Positions 1-7,930 of a DNA stretch of 28,651 nt are shown here, one piece after another (position 1 is the first letter of the stretch; every line of letters starts with the position of its first letter). Both the position numbers and the translations under genes were made by a program. Location: IMG/VR virus record IMGVR_UViG_3300014911_000021, positions 1 through 28,651 of that record, one strand, 5' to 3'. Source of the DNA: a virus. A model generated the notes under the pieces. It saw only the letters and a list, made by a program, of their open reading frames with translations, was not told the origin of the DNA and ran no database searches.

Positions 1-297
1 CGCGCGAAGATGGCACAGATTTCACGGGATTTTAAAAACACGGAGGGCTGTTTAAGAGACGCTCTAAGGGGCTGTAGCTCAAAATCGAGAGGTTGTAAAT
101 CGTGTTTGATAACGACATAACACGTGCGACATGCGACATGCCAAACGACATATTTTTTGGGCAGGATTGAGGCCCGGCTCGGTGAGCGCATAAAACCACC
201 GCCCGGTTTTGAGTAGTTTTTCAAAGGTCCGGTCGCTTAGTCCGGGGTATTTTTATTAACCACAGGCACGGGACCCGGCCGCGTCTGGGGACGATAT
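1..297. other. Non-coding left flank, possible phage end
   Basis: I see no convincing gene here. Bases 11-30 resemble a dispersed CACAGATTTCACGGGAT-type motif, degenerate forms of which recur elsewhere in the window. Four CGACAT hexamers sit at 113-118, 127-132, 134-139 and 146-151; the middle pair forms a 7-bp tandem (GCGACAT twice). A short inverted repeat, AAAACC/GGTTTT at 192-210 with a 7-base loop, lies downstream of the methylase gene and might end its transcript, but it is weak. The layout would fit a Mu-like phage end carrying transposase-binding repeats next to host DNA. The junction itself cannot be placed from one sequence. Confidence 0.35.
113..151. repeat. Four CGACAT direct repeats
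   Basis: CGACAT occurs at 113, 127, 134 and 146, a spacing of 14, 7 and 12 bases, with the 127/134 pair forming a perfect heptad repeat GCGACAT. Clustered direct repeats close to the end of a transposable phage are what transposase end-binding sites look like, but these could equally be an operator. The assignment is inference from position only. Confidence 0.4.
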
Positions 298-1086
298 TTA
301 CCACCGCTTGGGTAGCGGGTAGTTGGTAATTAAGAGTTCGTGACGATTTTTAGCTTTCGCTTCAACGACGCGGGCTACCGAGTACTTGACGTTTATCCTT
401 TTTCTGGGCAGGCCTTTGTACAGTCTGCGAATTTCGGGGCTGTCGTTGATGCTTAAAAGGAACTTGCCTTTGATGAGCCGCAAGGTATCGGCGAGGCGGG
501 CGTGATCGTCCAGGGTGAACGGCGATTTATAGCCGACGGTGTCGAGGTAAGGCGGATCGCAATAAAACAGGGTGAACGGTCGGTCGTAGCGTTTTATGCA
601 ATCGGCGTAATCGAGGTTCTCGACGTACACGGCATCGAGCCTTCTGTGGCAGCGGCGGATGGCCGAGAAGGCGGTGCGGCGGAGGCGAGATTTACCGGTT
701 GCACCGTAGCCGAAGTTGCTGCAGGAGGTGCCGCCCTTGCCGCCGAAGGCGGTCTTCATAATGAACCAGGAGCGGGCGGCCTTCTGGATGTCGGTCAGGC
801 CGGGCTGGGCCTTGCAGGCGTTGAACTCGGCGCGGCTGTGGGTGACAAGGCGAAGCTCTCTAACAAACTCTCTGGGGTGGTAGCGGACCACGCGAAAGAG
901 ATTTATCAACTCTGAGTTGATGTCGTTTATTACCTCAACCTTGGATTTGTTCTTGACGAAGAGTAGGTTGGCGGCCCCGGCGAACACCTCTACGTAGCAG
1001 GTGTGATCGGGGAGCAATTTACAGAGGCGAGCGGCCATATTAGCCTTACCGCCCATCCATGGAAAGAAACTGGCCATCCTGACCAT
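298..1086 (-). CDS. DNA adenine methylase, D12/Dam class
   Basis: A 262-residue protein with the order of motifs of D12-class N6-adenine methyltransferases. The N-terminal FFPWMGGK (residues 7-14) and FAGAAN (35-40) fit the AdoMet-binding region, INDINSEL (53-60) follows, and the catalytic DPPY is at 177-180. The length is normal for the Dam family. The target is probably an adenine in a short palindrome such as GATC, which cannot be proved from sequence. It is the last gene of the leftward virion block, separated from the gene before it by a terminator-like hairpin, so it may have its own promoter. A second in-frame ATG three codons in is possible. In phage Mu the modification gene mom also lies at the genome end, and the likely role here is likewise protection of phage DNA. 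Confidence 0.9.
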   Translation of the reverse strand: MVRMASFFPWMGGKANMAARLCKLLPDHTCYVEVFAGAANLLFVKNKSKVEVINDINSELINLFRVVRYHPREFVRELRLVTHSRAEFNACKAQPGLTDIQKAARSWFIMKTAFGGKGGTSCSNFGYGATGKSRLRRTAFSAIRRCHRRLDAVYVENLDYADCIKRYDRPFTLFYCDPPYLDTVGYKSPFTLDDHARLADTLRLIKGKFLLSINDSPEIRRLYKGLPRKRINVKYSVARVVEAKAKNRHELLITNYPLPKRW

Positions 1087-1092
1087 CCAATC

Positions 1093-1190
1093 TCAGGTGG
1101 TTGGAGTTAACAAAAAATTATCGATAATGCCGACGTGAAAAAATGTTCAGCAGTGGCCGCTGCTGGGCAGGCGGTTAATCAGGTGGTTGG
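1093..1190. repeat. 12-bp direct repeat TCAGGTGGTTGG, two copies
   Basis: The identical 12-mer TCAGGTGGTTGG occurs at 1093-1104 and 1179-1190, on either side of the hairpin at 1148-1165, in the gap between the methylase and the last tail-region gene. It may mark the edges of an inserted segment or be a protein-binding pair. No function is proposed. Confidence 0.5.
1138..1165 (-). terminator. Probable rho-independent terminator of the leftward virion operon
   Basis: Read on the minus strand, an 18-base inverted repeat (CAGCAG/CTGCTG arms, 1148-1165) is followed four bases later by six T residues (1138-1143 as A on the plus strand). It lies about 70 bases beyond the stop of the 157-residue protein, where the virion operon would end. 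The gap between stem and T-run is slightly longer than ideal. Confidence 0.55.
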
Positions 1191-1235
1191 CCGCCCGCGT
1201 CGGCTATTCCAAAAAGCTATTTACTTTTCACAGAG

Positions 1236-1709
1236 CTATGCAACGTCCAAGGTGAGGACGTCGGTTGTTTTGTTATAATTATTCTTTTTCAGGCCGGTCG
1301 GGGCCGGCGGCGGGACGTGGATGCTTAGCGAGACCTCTTCGGGAGTACCTTCGTGGAGATTGCCGGCTGAGTCGTAGCAGGCGAGGGCGAATTTCCAGTA
1401 CCCGCACTCCGGGACCGTGTGTCTGGTAGAAACAACGGCGGTGCCGTGGCCAAAGGGATTTTTACCAAAAGGAAGATGGCCGAAGCCGGCACAACGCATA
1501 CTGTGGGCCTTGCCGAATCGATGACGGCCGAAGGGGGCCCGGCCGAAGCCGTAAATACCGGCACCTCGCGGAACCAGATCGAGCTTGGCACGCGAGGCGG
1601 GATTTTTCCAGTCGACGTTGCCTTCGCCATCGTTGGCGTGAAGCTTTGCGTAATCGCCGGGCAAGTAACCAATGGGCACAACAAATAGTATTGTAACGCG
1701 GGCCTTCAT
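1236..1709 (-). CDS. Unrecognised phage protein in tail module
   Basis: A 157-residue protein with no family I recognise. The N-terminus (RVTILFVVPIGYLPGDYAKL) is followed by a glycine/phenylalanine-rich middle with repeated FG and PFG units at about residues 54-88 (YGFGRAPFG, FGHLPFGKNPFG). A C-terminal part with an IHVPPPAPTGL proline hinge resembles the edge of a fibronectin-like beta domain. The start codon overlaps the stop of the hub-like gene by four bases (ATGA), so the two are translationally coupled. It is the most downstream gene of the tail module and could be a minor tail-tip or attachment protein; that is inference from position. Confidence 0.6.
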   Translation of the reverse strand: MKARVTILFVVPIGYLPGDYAKLHANDGEGNVDWKNPASRAKLDLVPRGAGIYGFGRAPFGRHRFGKAHSMRCAGFGHLPFGKNPFGHGTAVVSTRHTVPECGYWKFALACYDSAGNLHEGTPEEVSLSIHVPPPAPTGLKKNNYNKTTDVLTLDVA

Positions 1710-3865
1710 AGAATAGCCACCTCCGCAAATCTCAAATCCCTGGTAATCAGCTTCATCTTCTGCTTGTCGGGCAGATATATGATTTTTATGATCTCGGGAT
1801 AAATAGCAGTTCCGCCCATCTGGGAGCGGAGCGGGTAATCTCGTCCAGTAATCTCCTCGATGCAGTCGCCGCAGGCAAATTCCGGCTCGCCGGAACCATC
1901 ACCAAGCCAGAGACGCTCAAGGGTGAACTGGCCGCTGATCGACATGTCTTCGTTGGCCTCTCTTATAGCCTGAAGGTGATTGCCAAACCAAACCGTGTCG
2001 TCCGCCTCCCGTGCAGGCAGGGCAGAGCCGTAAAAATCACTCGACGCGGTGCGCTGGTCGAGATGGTACTTACCGGAAAAGTCGTACACCTTTGAGTGGT
2101 GAAAAGGCGAGCCGGAATAACCGGCCGGTGTGGCTACGGCATACAGGCGTTCGTCCATCTGGATAGAGCAGGTGACGCGGACACGGGTCCACCAATCACC
2201 CTCTTTATATGACAAGCCAAGCAGCTTGTCATTACATAGCGATGTCCAAAAATTGAGCTGGACACCGTCAAGAGGGCCGCCGGAGATGGTTCCTTCGGAT
2301 TGGTCAACCATCTCGGCGAGGTTCGGCTGATTAATGCGGATGCCCGCCTCGTCTTTTAAGTTGCTGATAGCAGCGGGTATCTGCTGCCAGTTGAAGCCGC
2401 CGTCGAAGCTGAATTCAACGATGATTCCAATGGTGTTTAAGTCGTCTTTATCGACCGTTAAAGAAGGCAGCAACCGCCGAGCAACCGGTGCGTAGAGACG
2501 CTTACCATCGGCATCGGTAATATACCGGGCGGAGATGACCGTGGCAAAATCGAAGGGCATACCTCGATCATAAACTGCTGCGCTGTAGGCGCCGGATTCG
2601 TTGAGGGTCCATTTTCTGCCGACGTCCCGCTTAAAATTCGAGCCTCGCGAGTGATAGTATTTATAAAAGCTGTACTGGTTGGGATTGGTCTCGGCCTGCA
2701 GGTCGGCATCGGTCTTGTACAGGTTGGCGTTATTTTCGGATGTATCGGGCACCAGGTCGGAGTCGGACCAGGCGGGGACAAGCTCGGCGGTGAACTCAAA
2801 ACGGTGCGGGGCACCGAGGCCCCAGGGTTTATTAATAACGGCGGCGATATCCTCAGCCAAGGTCATCGACCAGAGCATCTTTTTGCCCTCTGATATCGGC
2901 ACATCGATAGGCTCGGCGACGTACGGGGCGTGAAGCGCGTGAAGGACGGTCGGCGATGAAGATGATCGCACATATGACGATGCCGCTGCGAGCTTATAAA
3001 ATACAAAATTAGCATTGCCTTCGGAGTCGTAATCTTCACGGAAACTCCAACCGAGGTGCTTACAGATAAGTTCAAGGGCATCGAGGGCGTTAAGGCCATC
3101 GACAACGATGTGATTCAAGACGCGATCCCAGTCTGCGTGCGATAGGCCGCTCAACGTGCTTGGGTCGCGTATCGGCAGGTAGTCATAGGCTTCGTTGGCA
3201 TCCGGTGATAGGATGTAACGAACCATCTGGCGTGCGGTCCAGGGGACGGCTGATTCGGGGCCGGCGAATATCGGCGTGTAACACATTAAACCCCCGGTTT
3301 TGTCCAAGACTTTCAATTCGACAGGGTCGCGGTTCGGCTTGCCGTCGGCGTTAAAGATGGCTCGGCGGCCACTCAGCCAACGAAACGAATGGTCTATCGG
3401 CTGCTGGTCGGGGGTGCCGAAACTGCTATAGTCGTCCGGGCCGCGAATCGCCTGGCCAAAGACCGGGGTGGTTACAGACAGTAGCCATCGATAATCTCGA
3501 CAGACGACCGCACACCGCTCGTGTGCCCCGGAGCGGTCTGTGCCGCCGGAAAAATCGGACAGGTAGCTCGTGACGAACCCGGAAAAGACGCAGGTCCTTT
3601 CAGCGGCGTTCGGCTCGTTTGTCCTGATGCGGACCATGTCGGCCCAGCTTACAATATTTTCGTGCCATCTTAAAAGCGGCCACCACAGAACGGCGGTCGA
3701 TGGTTTTGCGCCGTGGGCTATCTCGATGCGGTCGATATTGGCCGCCCATACGGGCCGCCAGTTAGCGGGATATGACGGCGGTGAACCGGTGGCGGGCTTG
3801 TATTCAGCGACAAGCTGCCGGGCGGTGCGCGTTATGCTTTTCGCATCTGAGTCAGCCAACGTCAT
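1706..3865 (-). CDS. Putative tail hub/baseplate-like protein
   Basis: A 719-residue protein downstream of the tape measure. The N-terminal 250 residues contain short strand-rich stretches (VRIRTNEP, CVFSGFVTSY) and an RDYRWLL motif. A segment near residues 255-295 (ALDALELICKHLGWSFREDY) has the helix-plus-strand look of gp27/late-control-D hub domains, in which a module index is followed by a 'Y-F' strand. The C-terminus (EIIKIIYLPDKQKMKLITRD) also looks like a tail-assembly protein. It is coupled by ATGA overlaps to the genes on both sides. The position after the tape measure and the large size support a tail-tip hub. No catalytic motif is visible and the family assignment is tentative. Confidence 0.5.
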   Translation of the reverse strand: MTLADSDAKSITRTARQLVAEYKPATGSPPSYPANWRPVWAANIDRIEIAHGAKPSTAVLWWPLLRWHENIVSWADMVRIRTNEPNAAERTCVFSGFVTSYLSDFSGGTDRSGAHERCAVVCRDYRWLLSVTTPVFGQAIRGPDDYSSFGTPDQQPIDHSFRWLSGRRAIFNADGKPNRDPVELKVLDKTGGLMCYTPIFAGPESAVPWTARQMVRYILSPDANEAYDYLPIRDPSTLSGLSHADWDRVLNHIVVDGLNALDALELICKHLGWSFREDYDSEGNANFVFYKLAAASSYVRSSSSPTVLHALHAPYVAEPIDVPISEGKKMLWSMTLAEDIAAVINKPWGLGAPHRFEFTAELVPAWSDSDLVPDTSENNANLYKTDADLQAETNPNQYSFYKYYHSRGSNFKRDVGRKWTLNESGAYSAAVYDRGMPFDFATVISARYITDADGKRLYAPVARRLLPSLTVDKDDLNTIGIIVEFSFDGGFNWQQIPAAISNLKDEAGIRINQPNLAEMVDQSEGTISGGPLDGVQLNFWTSLCNDKLLGLSYKEGDWWTRVRVTCSIQMDERLYAVATPAGYSGSPFHHSKVYDFSGKYHLDQRTASSDFYGSALPAREADDTVWFGNHLQAIREANEDMSISGQFTLERLWLGDGSGEPEFACGDCIEEITGRDYPLRSQMGGTAIYPEIIKIIYLPDKQKMKLITRDLRFAEVAIL

Positions 3866-4260
3866 ATCAGGCCTCGCAAGGTAGCTACAAAATCACAAAC
3901 GACATCGCCGGTGCCTGTAAAGTGAAACTGCTTGCCGCCGGTGCCGGAGAGAATCCTTATGTTCTCAAAAACAACGTTGTAGTAAGTGGTTCCGGCGAAG
4001 GAGTAGTCGGCGGCGCCGAGCCATTGATATTGCTCGATCGCTTGGATGGCGGTGACCAAAGCGGACCGGCCGGCGGCATAATCTCCACCGACGTTAGCGC
4101 GGAGCCGGCCGGTTACGACAAGGCCCCAGCCTCGCGAGCCCATGTGCAGGGCGGCGAGTCCGTGCGTGCCGGGAAAGCCGACGTACTGGCGTTGGGCCGC
4201 CCTGGGCTGGAAGGCCACCTTAATCTCGCTGCCAAAAATTGCCGTTAAAGCTGTAGCCAT
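3862..4260 (-). CDS. Unrecognised tail-module protein
   Basis: A 132-residue, glycine- and aromatic-rich protein between the tape measure and the hub-like gene. An upstream TTG at 4266 is in frame, but the ATG at 4260 (MATALTAIFG) is the more likely start. The middle is predicted beta-rich (GWGLVVTGRLRANVGGDYAAG, ending FHFTGTGDVVCDFVATLRG). The C-terminal strand pattern is like distal tail or tail-completion proteins, which usually sit at this point of siphovirus operons. The stop overlaps the hub-like start by four bases. I cannot name a family. Confidence 0.55.
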   Translation of the reverse strand: MATALTAIFGSEIKVAFQPRAAQRQYVGFPGTHGLAALHMGSRGWGLVVTGRLRANVGGDYAAGRSALVTAIQAIEQYQWLGAADYSFAGTTYYNVVFENIRILSGTGGKQFHFTGTGDVVCDFVATLRGLI

Positions 4261-4275
4261 ACACAAAAACCGTTA

Positions 4276-5901
4276 TTAAAGTTCGCCCGGTTCCGACCTG
4301 GCGCCAACACGACTCTCACCAACAACAGGATTGTAATTTATGCTATTGTCGTAATAGTGGGTCACGGAAGCGCCCCCTCGTTGCCCCCGAAGATCAGAGA
4401 GGGCTTGCTCGGCAGCTTGCACCTTTATCGCAGGTAAGCCGCCGCGATACAACTCCTCAATAGGCCAAGTAGTCATCCCTGCAATATCACCGCTAATGGC
4501 GTTAATGACACGGGCTCGCCTTTCCCGCTCCGCCTCAGTTAAGTCGTCGGCGGGTATCTGCTGCAATTCAGACCGAATTTCCTCAAGGGCCATAACATAG
4601 GGTTCGAGTCGATCCCTGACCCAGCGGTCAGCACCGCGAGAGACAAGGGCTTCGTGTTGCTTGCGCATCCTTGCAATTCTTCTTTGTGCACCGCCGAAAC
4701 GTGGACCTATTTCAAGCTCAACTTCCGCCTTAGCGGCCTCCATTTGTCGCTGCTTTGCGAGGTCGTACCCCAGGTAGGCTTCCGTGATAGGTCTAATCTG
4801 CTCGGGACCGGCCGCCCCAACCTTTTCGGCGGCGGCGAGTCTGCTGGCGATTGCTTTTGGGGACGCGAACTTCCCCAAGGCTGTTGTTAGTTCTCCGGGG
4901 AAGCCCTGGGCAGCGAGTATCTGCGTTCTCTGAGATTCCGGCAGGCTTGAAATATAATCGATAGTTGCCTGCATTCGCTCATCCGTTGAGAGGCCCTGCC
5001 ACTTTAAGCCTAACGCCTTCTCCATTGCTGCGATTGGCTTCGGATAAACGCCGGATGCAACCCTTGATGCCTGTTCGAGCATTGTTGCGGCTAACAACTC
5101 GTTCGATGCCACAGCCAGGGAGCCGACATACCCGCTAATAGCCGCACCGAGTGTGGCGCCTTCGCCTGATGTCAAATAGGCTGTGCCGCCCTTTTGCAGA
5201 CCGGTTAGGTACTGGCCGAAGTCAGTAGACGTGCTTGCGGTGTAGCCAGCGTAAAGTTTACTAAAAAATCCTTTGTACGCTTCCCCTGTCGCTGCCGTTC
5301 CGGCGACGCCAGCGAACTTGAAAAACTTGCCTACCTCTGCTGCACCCAGGCCAGCAGCGCCGAACATAGGCGAAATATCCATGAGCAGTTGCATGATGGC
5401 CGGGTTCTTGATTCCGCCCTGGGCGGCAAAAGCAATGTCGGCGGCGATCATCATCTGGCCGGCGGCGCCGACCGAAGGCAAAGCACCTGCTTTTTGGATG
5501 CCAATAGCTTTTCTGGCCCATTCGGCCTGCTTACCGATCGTGCCGGTCTGTAATTCGAGGGCCTGGCCTATCTCAGCATAAGACAGGGAGCTTTCGTAAA
5601 ACTCTTTTTGCAGTTGTGCGATACGCTCGAGCTTTTCAATTATAGCCGCAAGTGCCTTTTGGATGCCCTGTAGGCCCGCCCACGCCCCGATGAAACCGAC
5701 AATTTGATTTTTAAGACCGCTAAACACGCCGCCCATGCGAGACAACTTCTGCGTTGTCTTTTCGGTGGCATCGGCACCCCGCCTTTGCCCTTCGGCGGTT
5801 TTTTCGCCGACACCTTTTGCGGCGGCGCCGACCTTTTCGAGCTTTTGCTTGCTCTCCTCGGCGCCGGGCGTCTTTACGTGTATGTTTACGTCTTTGGCCA
5901 T
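4276..5901 (-). CDS. Tail tape measure protein
   Basis: A 541-residue protein that sets tail length and is carried inside the tail tube. The first 60 residues are a charged coiled coil (EESKQKLEKVGAAAKGVGEK), followed by a hydrophobic helix at about 66-90 (IVGFIGAWAGLQGIQKALAA) and a long alanine/glycine-rich helical body. A second charged coiled coil lies at 380-480. It is short for a tape measure, so the tail should be short for a siphovirus, on the order of 80 nm if the usual ratio of about 0.15 nm per residue holds. It lies directly after the tail tube gene, with a 28-base gap. No lytic transglycosylase or peptidase insert is visible. Confidence 0.85.
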   Translation of the reverse strand: MAKDVNIHVKTPGAEESKQKLEKVGAAAKGVGEKTAEGQRRGADATEKTTQKLSRMGGVFSGLKNQIVGFIGAWAGLQGIQKALAAIIEKLERIAQLQKEFYESSLSYAEIGQALELQTGTIGKQAEWARKAIGIQKAGALPSVGAAGQMMIAADIAFAAQGGIKNPAIMQLLMDISPMFGAAGLGAAEVGKFFKFAGVAGTAATGEAYKGFFSKLYAGYTASTSTDFGQYLTGLQKGGTAYLTSGEGATLGAAISGYVGSLAVASNELLAATMLEQASRVASGVYPKPIAAMEKALGLKWQGLSTDERMQATIDYISSLPESQRTQILAAQGFPGELTTALGKFASPKAIASRLAAAEKVGAAGPEQIRPITEAYLGYDLAKQRQMEAAKAEVELEIGPRFGGAQRRIARMRKQHEALVSRGADRWVRDRLEPYVMALEEIRSELQQIPADDLTEAERERRARVINAISGDIAGMTTWPIEELYRGGLPAIKVQAAEQALSDLRGQRGGASVTHYYDNSINYNPVVGESRVGARSEPGEL

Positions 5902-5929
5902 AATAAATCCAGCTTTTAGCGTTTAGCGA

Positions 5930-6838
5930 TCAGGCGGCGTCTTCGATTGTGATTATCTTGTTCGTACCTTCGAGCGTCAGAGGTGTATCCGGGTCATTGG
6001 CTATGTCGAACTGGGCACTATAACCGGTGTACTGGGCACCCACATCGGAATTTTCACCGGCGCTTAAAAAGACCACGTTGGCGATTGTGATGACCTTGCT
6101 CGTCGCTCCCCGCGACTGCACAACCGTTAAAACTAAGTCGGCGGCGGATGCCAAAAGCAACTGCTGGCATTTGAGCTTAGCGGTGGCTATCTCTGAATCC
6201 TGAAAGCCAATTGAGCCTGATGCCGTCAAACCATTTAAGATGGCATCGACCGCCGTGTAGGCGACATCGGCATCGTTACAGGCACGGGCCAGCGGTAATT
6301 GGAGCGAGAATGTAAAATCGGTAACGTGATAAACAGAGACCGCTCCATGTGCCGTAGTGCTTACCCGATAGCCGCCGCGAGCGGATGAGATATCGCTCGG
6401 CGCCGCCTGCCCATCGAGCATGGTGTGCATATCGGCGAAAGTCTTTGTCTCATCGGCGGCCTTGCATTCGAATCCGAACTCGACCTGCGCGAAACCGCCC
6501 TTGGTTAGCCGGATACTGATGCGGTGGATGACCGGGTTGGTGATTGTGTGCTTAACGTAGCCGGTTGCGGCGGCGACGCCGCTGATTCGTTCGTAAAACA
6601 CATACGTGTCGACCGTGCCGGTCAATAGGTTTATCGCCTCGACCCAGTCCTGCGAGACGATTGTGCCGCGACAGAACTGGACCTCACGGTCCACGGTCGG
6701 CAGTTGCAGACCGTCCGGCGCGGAACGCAGGATGTTTTCGTAACCTTCGGAGATAACCGCAGTCATCGTGCCGCCGACATCAACACCGTTGATGACGGAT
6801 GCCTGGGGTGCCATTACTCTTTTATTTACAGTTGCCAT
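5930..6838 (-). CDS. Major tail tube protein (probable)
   Basis: A 302-residue, beta-rich protein of low charge (for example VGGTMTAVISEGYENILR near the start). It contains two long strand-rich halves, residues 20-130 and 160-300, compatible with a duplicated tube fold. It stands between the DUF1834-like tail terminator and the tape measure, which is the normal place of the tail tube gene. A good ribosome-binding site (AGGAG, 8 bases before the ATG) points to high expression. The absence of a sheath gene upstream means it is the tube of a non-contractile tail. Homology to a named tube family is not visible by eye. Confidence 0.65.
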   Translation of the reverse strand: MATVNKRVMAPQASVINGVDVGGTMTAVISEGYENILRSAPDGLQLPTVDREVQFCRGTIVSQDWVEAINLLTGTVDTYVFYERISGVAAATGYVKHTITNPVIHRISIRLTKGGFAQVEFGFECKAADETKTFADMHTMLDGQAAPSDISSARGGYRVSTTAHGAVSVYHVTDFTFSLQLPLARACNDADVAYTAVDAILNGLTASGSIGFQDSEIATAKLKCQQLLLASAADLVLTVVQSRGATSKVITIANVVFLSAGENSDVGAQYTGYSAQFDIANDPDTPLTLEGTNKIITIEDAA

Positions 6839-6848
6839 AACAAAACTC

Positions 6849-7307
6849 CTAAACAGTCATAAAGCTGGTTTCAAACTTCATTTCGATTGCGTGCATCTTC
6901 GGCGCATCAAGGGCCTCGATGTCGCCGGTGTAATAAAGTTCATCACAAGTCAGTTCGCCGCCTGGGTGGACTTTGTCGAAGGCAGCAATAACGAGGTCGC
7001 GGATTTTGCTCGTGCCGAGCTTCCTCGAGCTGCCAAACCGGGCGACGCCGTCAGATTTAGACGTGATACCGATGAGGACACGAAACTCAAGAATCTGGCG
7101 AAGGTCCTTGTCGCCCTCGCGGGCGGTATCGGTGCCGAAATAACCGACAAAGGCGAACGGCGAGTAGCGAGCAAAGGCTTCCATGCCGGCTTTTGTAGCG
7201 CCTACCTGGTGCTTCCACACCTCGGCCGTCTTAAAAACATATAGGGCTTTCAGGGTGTCGGCCATCCATTGTTCGAGCTTCGCTATCATGCCACCATCGT
7301 TTGCCAT
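6849..7307 (-). CDS. Mu gp37-like (DUF1834) tail protein
   Basis: A 152-residue protein with the pattern of the Mu gp37/DUF1834 family: an N-terminal helix (MIAKLEQWMADTLKAL), a variable centre with short strands (FRVLIGITSK) and an RDLVIAAFDKVHPG segment. The end is a strand pair containing KMHAIEMKFETSF. The family acts as a tail terminator or adaptor between neck and tube. It lies between the gp10-like gene and the tube gene, as in other Mu-like siphophages. AAGGA lies about 8 bases before the ATG. Confidence 0.6.
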   Translation of the reverse strand: MANDGGMIAKLEQWMADTLKALYVFKTAEVWKHQVGATKAGMEAFARYSPFAFVGYFGTDTAREGDKDLRQILEFRVLIGITSKSDGVARFGSSRKLGTSKIRDLVIAAFDKVHPGGELTCDELYYTGDIEALDAPKMHAIEMKFETSFMTV

Positions 7308-7336
7308 TTTTATTCCTTAGCCACAAAGACACAGTA

Positions 7337-7930
7337 TTAATTTGTTCCTATTTTTCTTGCGATAGAATCTTCTATCGCGCCTGCCATACCATCGAGGCTG
7401 TCGAGGACACCATCTGCCAAGGCACCTGAGCCCTGGACGAAGACGCTCTTAACTAAGACAAAGAGCGGGCGGAACTTGCCACGCTTGCCTCGCTTGTAAC
7501 CGAAGAGTAATCGGCCTTTTGTCTTGACAAAAAAACCGTCCGGCACCTGGCGGGGAGAGATGAATCTTGCGACGCCGGCACCAGTTAGGTTCTCGCCGAC
7601 AGGGATAGTTAAAAACTTTCCCTTCTTTGGCGTGATGGTCTTTTCTTCATCGCCCAACAACCAGGCATACTTCGAAACGGCGGAACCTTCCGCCACACCG
7701 ACGACACCCTCGAAGTCGGATTCGAGCCAGCCATCGACCGCCCTTCGCAAAGAACCTGTCCTTACCTTCAGGGACTGGCCGGATATATAGTCGCTCGAAA
7801 CCTTATTCGCCGCGAGCTTGACGGCCTCGCCGAGGCCTTCGGATGCGGCATCGAGAAGCGAACGGCCCATCGAACCTAATTCATCGGCAGCCCGGGCAAA
7901 AGAAGGTCCCATCTGGAGTGTTACCTTCAT
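7337..7930 (-). CDS. HK97 gp10-like / virion morphogenesis protein
   Basis: A 197-residue, basic protein. The motif VRTGSLRRAVDGW (residues 57-69) is the hallmark of the HK97-gp10/tail-completion family, in which an 'R-TG-L' turn is conserved. The rest is a lysine-rich beta region (KKGKFLTIPVGE) ending in a helix. These proteins close the head-tail neck. It overlaps the connector gene's stop by four bases (ATGA), so it is translated together with it. Confidence 0.75.
   Translation of the reverse strand: MKVTLQMGPSFARAADELGSMGRSLLDAASEGLGEAVKLAANKVSSDYISGQSLKVRTGSLRRAVDGWLESDFEGVVGVAEGSAVSKYAWLLGDEEKTITPKKGKFLTIPVGENLTGAGVARFISPRQVPDGFFVKTKGRLLFGYKRGKRGKFRPLFVLVKSVFVQGSGALADGVLDSLDGMAGAIEDSIARKIGTN

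Noticed and set aside
68-105. tRNA-like start (GGGGCTGTAGCTCA) in the left flank
   Set aside because: Only the first 14 bases resemble a tRNA. No anticodon arm, T-arm or matching acceptor end follows, so it may at most be a remnant.
4276-5901. Lytic domain within the tape measure
   Set aside because: No SLT or peptidase motif is visible in the 541 residues.
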